A DNA stretch of 17,395 nucleotides from RGIG7300 sp045657645. GTDB taxonomy: Bacteria > Bacillota > Clostridia > Oscillospirales > CAG-272. The stretch lies in the NCBI GenBank assembly GCA_045657645.1, contig JAZOTL010000145.1:1-17395 (forward strand), written 5' to 3'. This document shows positions 13,045 to 17,395 of this stretch, piece by piece. The notes below the pieces were generated by a model that made no database searches, had not been told where the DNA came from, and was given only the letters and a program-made list of their open reading frames with translations. Within the stretch, counting starts at the first letter, position 1. Each line of letters starts with the position of its first letter. Both the position numbers and the translations under genes were made by a program.

Positions 13045-13956
13045 TTATTCTTCTTCTATTTGGGGCACTTCTCTTTCCACTTCCTCTTCGGGTACCACGG
13101 TTATCTCGCGATAACGGGCATAGCAGAGCAGACGTGCAAGTATATACAGGGCAAATATGATCTGATATACGCTGATAAGGCTACCTGCACCAAAAGCAAG
13201 CTTGCCTGCAAGGGTGTTTACAAAAACAGAAACACCGGAGCAACCGCTTAAGATAAAAGCAATGAGAGAATAGGTGATATAGCCTGCGGGCTTTGCTTCT
13301 ACAAAGAAGCGCACCTCATACATAAGGTAAAGTCCCAAAGCCACAAGGGCAAATTCGTTCATTATCTTCACAGGGTCATTCAAAGGTCCTGTCATATCAA
13401 AATACACGAAAAGAAGATAGAACACCTGGAAGAACATTGCGCAGATACCAAATATAACGCTTATCTTTCTTTCAATGCGGCGAGCAAAGGCGGTATATAC
13501 AAAATATGCGCCACCGGGCAGAGCAAATATAAGGGCAAGTATGGAAAACAGTCTTTCTCTGCCTGCTACCTGATTAAGAACAGCGGGATCGTAAATTGTA
13601 AACGCAAGCTCCTTATATGTAACCGCGTTAAAATGGATAAGGGCAAAAAGGGCACTGCATATCATAAGCACGCCCACCGCTGCCTGCATAACCTTATAGG
13701 GTGTGGTAAGCTGGGGTGTTGTTTGGGGATAATTTGCCTTTTTGGTTACAAGGAAGTAGGCAAATATTATAAGTATAACAGCCCCCAAAAGTATATTAAA
13801 AAATACGGGGTAAGCGCTGTTTTTGTAAAGAAATATATCGGGCTGGTATAAAAAGTTCACCATCACAGTCTGCATTATCCAGAAAAGCAATGCCAGAACC
13901 ACCGATACGTATATTATGGTTTTTGCAGTATTAGATACCTTATTTACAGATTTCAT
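13045..13956 (-). CDS. Eight-helix integral membrane protein of unknown function
   Basis: I do not recognise a family. The 303 residues have about eight hydrophobic helices (roughly 12-34, 50-71, 88-108, 135-157, 165-186, 196-216, 226-246, 256-279). A short basic N-terminus and an acidic Glu-rich C-terminal tail (289-303) lie on the same side, presumably cytoplasmic. No transporter, kinase or protease motif is visible. The ATG follows the lipoprotein stop by one base (TAAGATG) with GGAGGTGG in front, so the two are translated together and may form one complex. Confidence 0.8.
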   Translation of the reverse strand: MKSVNKVSNTAKTIIYVSVVLALLFWIMQTVMVNFLYQPDIFLYKNSAYPVFFNILLGAVILIIFAYFLVTKKANYPQTTPQLTTPYKVMQAAVGVLMICSALFALIHFNAVTYKELAFTIYDPAVLNQVAGRERLFSILALIFALPGGAYFVYTAFARRIERKISVIFGICAMFFQVFYLLFVYFDMTGPLNDPVKIMNEFALVALGLYLMYEVRFFVEAKPAGYITYSLIAFILSGCSGVSVFVNTLAGKLAFGAGSLISVYQIIFALYILARLLCYARYREITVVPEEEVEREVPQIEEE

Positions 13957-13957
13957 C

Positions 13958-14608
13958 TTATTCCACCTCCGCTTTTTGTGCGTCTAACTGGTCCTTTATT
14001 ATATCAGAAAGGTTCATCTTTTCAATTTCAATATCCAGAACCTCATCGTTGCTTTTATCAACACCCTCAACGTATACGGTATAGGATGTCTGGCTGTTAC
14101 GCACCACGGCGTGCAAAGCCTGCTCCACGTCAGGTGCGGCACCGTTTGCCGCCTCGTATCTTGCCGCCCAATCGGTGGCAAGCATATGGATGAAGATATT
14201 GTTCAGATCCGTTCCGTAGACCGTATAATTGGCAAGCCCAAGATCAATATCCGCAAAATCGTCATAATAGTAGCCGTAATAGGATGTTGTTTGGGTTTGA
14301 GCCTTCAGGTCGGTCTTTACCTCTTTAACTATTATTGCGTGGGTGCGGTCCTCTGAGCTGTGAAGCTTGTAGCTTACCTCTACAGAGCTGCTGCCGCGAA
14401 GCAAGGGTTCGTATTTTTCGGTAAATTCTTTAACTATTTTTTCATTAAGCGCCGCCGCCCCTTTAAGTTCAAAATCAAATCGGGGAACGTCTATCACCGA
14501 GCCGTTTACGCCTTTTATTGTTTTGCCACCCTCAAATTTATTTGAAGAACAGCCCCAAAGGCAGAATATGGCTGATATAACAAGTAAAAAACAAATAATC
14601 TTTTTCAT
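13958..14608 (-). CDS. Predicted lipoprotein of unknown function
   Basis: The chain starts MKKIICFLLVISAIFCLWGC, a lipoprotein signal with lipobox L17-W18-G19-C20, so the mature protein of about 197 residues is anchored outside the membrane. It has VPRFDFELKGAAALNEKIVKEF, a pattern reminiscent of extracytoplasmic DUF4163/DUF3298-like domains, but I cannot confirm this. Acidic residues are common. I choose the ATG at 14606-14608; the in-frame GTG at 14650 would put a non-signal segment before the hydrophobic core and lies upstream of a good -10 box. No ribosome site precedes the ATG. It sits between recG and the membrane-protein gene. Confidence 0.82.
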   Translation of the reverse strand: MKKIICFLLVISAIFCLWGCSSNKFEGGKTIKGVNGSVIDVPRFDFELKGAAALNEKIVKEFTEKYEPLLRGSSSVEVSYKLHSSEDRTHAIIVKEVKTDLKAQTQTTSYYGYYYDDFADIDLGLANYTVYGTDLNNIFIHMLATDWAARYEAANGAAPDVEQALHAVVRNSQTSYTVYVEGVDKSNDEVLDIEIEKMNLSDIIKDQLDAQKAEVE

Positions 14609-14617
14609 AATACCAAC

Positions 14618-14646
14618 ATTATAACACCTAAAAATCCCTGTGTCTA
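14618..14646 (-). promoter_or_regulatory. Promoter between recG and the lipoprotein gene
   Basis: On the minus strand TAGACA (14641-14646; one change from TTGACA), a 17-base spacer and a perfect TATAAT (14618-14623). Transcription is predicted near 14611, only about three bases before the lipoprotein ATG. Confidence 0.7.
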
Positions 14647-14663
14647 CCACCTAAAGTAAATTT

Positions 14664-16787
14664 TTAGTTCATAGCGTTTCTGTTAAAGAAAAAATACTCC
14701 TCTACACGCCTTGCCGCACCTTGGTTTTCTGCTTTATCAAGGCGTGGGTCGGCACAAAGCACTTCGGTAGCAAAGGCAAAGGCCTTTTCAAGTTCCTCCA
14801 TATTGTCACAAACAGAGGCAACGGTAAAGGAAAATCCACCGTGCTGACGGGCGCTGCCCTGCTTATTGGGCAGAAAATCTCCGGGGCCTCGCAGTTCAAG
14901 GTCCTTTTTGGCAATAACAAAGCCGTCGTTAGTCTTTGTCATTGTTTCAAGGCGGGCAAGGGCGGTTTCTCCCTTTGCATCGGATACAAGTATGCACCAG
15001 GATTTATAGCTTCCTCTGCCCACGCGTCCCCTTAGCTGATGTAGCTGTGAAAGGCCGAAGCGTTCTGCGTTTTCCACTACCATAAGGGTGGCGTTAGGCA
15101 CGTTCACTCCTACCTCAATTACCGTGGTGGAAACAAGCACGCCTATCTCATTTGCGGCAAAGCCTGCCATTATTTCATCCTTTTCGGCGGGCTTCATTCT
15201 GCCGTTCATAGTGGCAACTCTTATATCGGGAAAGGCCTTTTGCAGTTCCTCGGCATATTCGGTTGCGTTTTTGAGCTGTATTACAGGCTTTTGGTCGTCC
15301 GGGCGCCAGTCCATACCAACAAGTCCCTCTTCTCCCTCGGCGGCCTCTATTGCAGGGCACACAATATAAACCTGCCTGCCCTCCTTAACCTGCTTTTCAA
15401 TAAATCCCCAAAGGCGGGCGCGGTAGCTTTCATCCACAAGGAAGGTGGATATCTTCTGCCTGCCGGGGGGCATTTCATCAACGCAGGAAAGGCTTAGGTC
15501 GCCGTACATCATAAGGGCAAGTGTACGGGGAATGGGGGTTGCGCTCATTATAAGCATATGGCAGTCCTTGCCCTTGTCCCCCAAAGCCTTGCGCTGCATA
15601 ACACCAAAGCGGTGCTGTTCGTCGGTTATAAAAAGACCGGGGCGCATAAAGCCTACGTCCTCTGTAAGCAGGGCGTGGGTGCCTATAACGCAGTCTATCT
15701 CTCCTGCCAAAAGGGCGGATTTTATAGCATCCTTGCGTTTTTTGGGGGTAGAGCCGGTAAGCAGGGCGCAGTTTATCCCCGCTTTATATAAAACTTCCTT
15801 TAAGTCGTTGTAATGCTGTGTTGCAAGTATTTCGGTAGGCACCATAAAGGCAGACTGATAGCCGCCCTTGCAGGCAATATAGACCGCACCTGCAGCACAT
15901 AGGGTTTTACCGCTGCCCACGTCCCCTTGCACAAGGCGGGACATTGCTTCTCCCCCTGCCATATCAGAGGCTATCTCCGATACTACCCTTCGTTGTGCAC
16001 CTGTAGGCTCAAAGCCAAAAAGGGAATAAAATTCTTCAAGATCGGGGGTAGATATACGGGGAGCAGAAAGCTTTTTGCTGCGTTTTTTTGAAAGGGATAC
16101 AGCAAGTGCAAATATATAAAGCTCCTCATATATAAAACGCTTGCGGGCACGCTCCATAGCCTCGTAATTCATGGGGTTATGTATAGCACGCAAAGCCCAA
16201 TCAAGCATAGGCAGGTGGTACTGCCTGCGCATATCCTCGGGCAGGATATCCTCTATGGTGTTTTTATCAAGTAGATTAAGGGCGTTTGATATAATTTTGC
16301 CCATATATTTTTGTGTAAGACCCCCTGTAAGGGAGTAAACGGGGAAAAATTCCGCAAGGGCAAAGCCTTCCTCATAAACCTCAAAGGAAGGGGATGTCAT
16401 CTCGTAAATATTTCCCTTCTTTTTCTGCAGCTTGCCCCAAAAACGGAAGGTGCGCCCTACGGTAAATTCCTTTGAAAGGTAGCCTTGATTGAAAAATGTA
16501 ATATTGCATTTTCCGCTTTCATCAAAGGCGTGGAGCTTTGTAAGGGTCATTCTTCCCTTTACCATAGCGTTTCGCGCCGCAGAAGATACGGTAAGTATAA
16601 AGGCGCAGGTCTCGCCGTCCACAGCCTCACTTAAAAGCTTAACGTTTCCCCTGTGCTGATAGGCCCTGGGGAAATGATACAGCAAGTCCCTTACCGTGAC
16701 TATGCCTATTCTTGAAAGCTCCGCGGCTCTCTTTTCACCCACACCCGTAAGATATCTTACCGACGTATCAAAAGTAATGTTACCCAA
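14664..16787 (-). CDS. recG: ATP-dependent DNA helicase RecG
   Basis: RecG is a branch-migrating helicase that reverses stalled forks and processes Holliday junctions. The 707 residues have the N-terminal wedge/OB domain (about 1-150), Walker A GDVGSGKT (288-295), DEQH box DEQHRFGV (389-396), motif III SATPIPRT (415-422), motif VI QLHQLRGRVGRG (581-592) and the C-terminal translocation helices around LELRGPGDFL. All seem intact. Slightly longer than usual (about 680-690), partly because of an insert near 483-503. The start is a TTG at 16785-16787, supported by AAAGGAGG 9 bases upstream. The lipoprotein gene follows with its own promoter. It diverges from a small membrane-protein gene; I see no convincing promoter in the 66-base gap. 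Confidence 0.97.
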   Translation of the reverse strand: MGNITFDTSVRYLTGVGEKRAAELSRIGIVTVRDLLYHFPRAYQHRGNVKLLSEAVDGETCAFILTVSSAARNAMVKGRMTLTKLHAFDESGKCNITFFNQGYLSKEFTVGRTFRFWGKLQKKKGNIYEMTSPSFEVYEEGFALAEFFPVYSLTGGLTQKYMGKIISNALNLLDKNTIEDILPEDMRRQYHLPMLDWALRAIHNPMNYEAMERARKRFIYEELYIFALAVSLSKKRSKKLSAPRISTPDLEEFYSLFGFEPTGAQRRVVSEIASDMAGGEAMSRLVQGDVGSGKTLCAAGAVYIACKGGYQSAFMVPTEILATQHYNDLKEVLYKAGINCALLTGSTPKKRKDAIKSALLAGEIDCVIGTHALLTEDVGFMRPGLFITDEQHRFGVMQRKALGDKGKDCHMLIMSATPIPRTLALMMYGDLSLSCVDEMPPGRQKISTFLVDESYRARLWGFIEKQVKEGRQVYIVCPAIEAAEGEEGLVGMDWRPDDQKPVIQLKNATEYAEELQKAFPDIRVATMNGRMKPAEKDEIMAGFAANEIGVLVSTTVIEVGVNVPNATLMVVENAERFGLSQLHQLRGRVGRGSYKSWCILVSDAKGETALARLETMTKTNDGFVIAKKDLELRGPGDFLPNKQGSARQHGGFSFTVASVCDNMEELEKAFAFATEVLCADPRLDKAENQGAARRVEEYFFFNRNAMN

Positions 16788-16853
16788 AGATTGCTCCCTC
16801 CTTTCGTGTATACTCCTGTATTTAATGTTAAAAATAATACAGAGGTGATAATT

Positions 16854-17102
16854 ATGTGTATTAAAGACGCTGTAACAGAGGCAAGAACCAAGCTTGCCGA
16901 AACAAAAAATTTAGTGGTAGAACGCTCCTACGATATAAGAATGTCCCTTGCTAACAAGGATAACAAAGACGAGCCTATCAAAAGCGTGTGCCTGCATAAA
17001 AGCTGCTCCACACCCCTTTTAAAGGTCTTCCTTGTGGCCCTTTGGATCGTATTGAGCGTTATGTTTGTTTCAATGGTAATAAAATATATGACAACCAAAT
17101 AA
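16854..17102 (+). CDS. Small single-helix membrane protein of unknown function
   Basis: 82 residues, no recognised family. Residues 1-50 are charged and probably helical (KDAVTEARTKLAETKNLVVERSYDIR), with Cys46 and Cys51 in VCLHKSC. One membrane helix spans about 55-77 and ends in a basic tail, so this is a tail-anchored or C-out layout. The ATG at 16854 has AGAGGTGATAATT directly upstream, a good ribosome site, while the frame's earlier start at 16791 lies in the recG leader. Divergent from recG. Codon use fits the neighbours, so I think it is real. Confidence 0.7.
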   Translation: MCIKDAVTEARTKLAETKNLVVERSYDIRMSLANKDNKDEPIKSVCLHKSCSTPLLKVFLVALWIVLSVMFVSMVIKYMTTK

Positions 17103-17106
17103 CCAC

Positions 17107-17130
17107 CCGACTTTTTTGTAAAAAAGTCGG
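17107..17130. repeat. Hairpin after the small membrane protein gene
   Basis: CCGACTTTTT (17107-17116) pairs with AAAAAGTCGG (17121-17130) around loop TGTA. The T's lie inside the stem, not after it, so it is not a classical terminator although it may still stop transcription. Confidence 0.5.
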
Positions 17131-17136
17131 CCAAAA

Positions 17137-17220
17137 CCACCTTGCGGTGGGGCTATCCTCGCGTGGAGTTTAGTTGAGCCGTTCACTTGTATCACGAAAA
17201 ATAAAGTCCGCTCTAACCCA
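17137..17220 (+). repeat. Intergenic repeat family 1, copy B, with CCACC hairpin
   Basis: It starts with hairpin CCACC-TTGC-GGTGG (17137-17150), then GGCTATCCTCGCGTGGAG, then the family block with CACTTGTATCACGAA and AATAAAGTCCGCTC. It lies 102-103 bases before copy C. The internal stem of copy A is not preserved here. Confidence 0.6.
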
Positions 17221-17239
17221 AGCCCTCCTTGCCTAAAGG

Positions 17240-17343
17240 CCACCTGCGGTGGGACTATCATCGCGTGAAGCTTAGTTTAAACTTTGAGTCTGTAGCACGA
17301 ATATTCAAGTTAGTGCAAACTCATTTATAAAAGTTTTTGCGCC
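17240..17343 (+). repeat. Intergenic repeat family 1, copy C, with CCACC hairpin
   Basis: It starts with hairpin CCACC-TGC-GGTGG (17240-17252), then GACTATCATCGCGTGAAG, then GTAGCACGA (17292-17300) and AAGTTAG..CAAAC. It can pair AGTTT/AAACT (17274-17278 with 17317-17321) and AACTT/AAGTT (17280-17284 with 17307-17311). The string TTTGCGCC (17336-17343) is also found after copy A. Confidence 0.6.
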
Positions 17344-17361
17344 GCTTTTTTCAAAAAGCGG
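17342..17361. repeat. Terminal hairpin of the right-edge repeat region
   Basis: CCGCTTTT (17342-17349) pairs with AAAAGCGG (17354-17361) around loop TTCA. The 15-mer TTTTTTCAAAAAGCG here (17346-17360) also occurs at 444-458, across the thioesterase stop codon. The last 34 bases of the window show no gene. Confidence 0.5.
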
Positions 17362-17395
17362 ATGGGAGGTTTTGTACGTTCGCAACCAAAATGTG

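Noticed and set aside
17137..17343. CRISPR array
   Set aside because: Only two diverged units of about 102 bases, each with an internal hairpin; there are no short identical repeats with unique spacers and no cas genes.

Overview
The window looks like chromosomal DNA of a Clostridia-type Bacillota, probably an anaerobic gut-type Oscillospirales/Christensenellales relative. The signs are moderate GC, strong AGGAGG ribosome sites, SigA-type promoters with 17-nt spacers, an IreB (UPF0297) gene, a TepA-type ClpP homologue, a class II aldolase, a clostridial FatA-type acyl-ACP thioesterase and a ribosomal-protein L10 leader RNA. I see no phage, insertion sequence, CRISPR array, tRNA or rRNA. Species identity cannot be decided from the sequence alone.

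Layout, left to right. (1) 1-448: the 3' part of, or a small, charged coiled-coil gene with a terminator, then a non-coding repeat (family 1, copy A). (2) 449-2288, minus strand: acyl-ACP thioesterase downstream of fructose-bisphosphate aldolase, with a structured repeat (family 2, copy 1) at the aldolase stop codon. (3) 2416-4415: mscL (+), tepA-like protease (-), and pduL phosphotransacylase (+) fired from a promoter that overlaps the tepA promoter. (4) 4438-6993: a tight + operon ireB-ribF-dacF-like carboxypeptidase. (5) 7010-8317, minus: rarA with family 2 copy 2 at its stop codon. (6) 8404-9756: L10 leader, rplJ and rplL with two terminators, standing apart from the usual rplKA and rpoBC neighbours. 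(7) 9790-13036: an overlapping + operon of GH1 beta-glucosidase, trmO and a ferredoxin-type aldo/keto reductase. (8) 13045-16787, minus: recG, then a lipoprotein and an eight-helix membrane protein of unknown role. (9) 16854-17395: a small one-helix membrane protein and a repeat-filled tail (family 1 copies B and C in tandem, with hairpins).

Most genes are housekeeping: central metabolism (aldolase, PduL, beta-glucosidase), cofactor synthesis (RibF), envelope (carboxypeptidase, MscL, thioesterase), translation (L10, L12, TrmO) and genome maintenance (RecG, RarA). The part not explained by known genes is non-coding: two unrelated repeat families with RNA-like inverted repeats. One family sits exactly at the 3' ends of two unrelated genes; the other recurs at both ends of the window. 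These are the best candidates here for something undescribed. The carboxypeptidase also has a non-standard active-site pattern.
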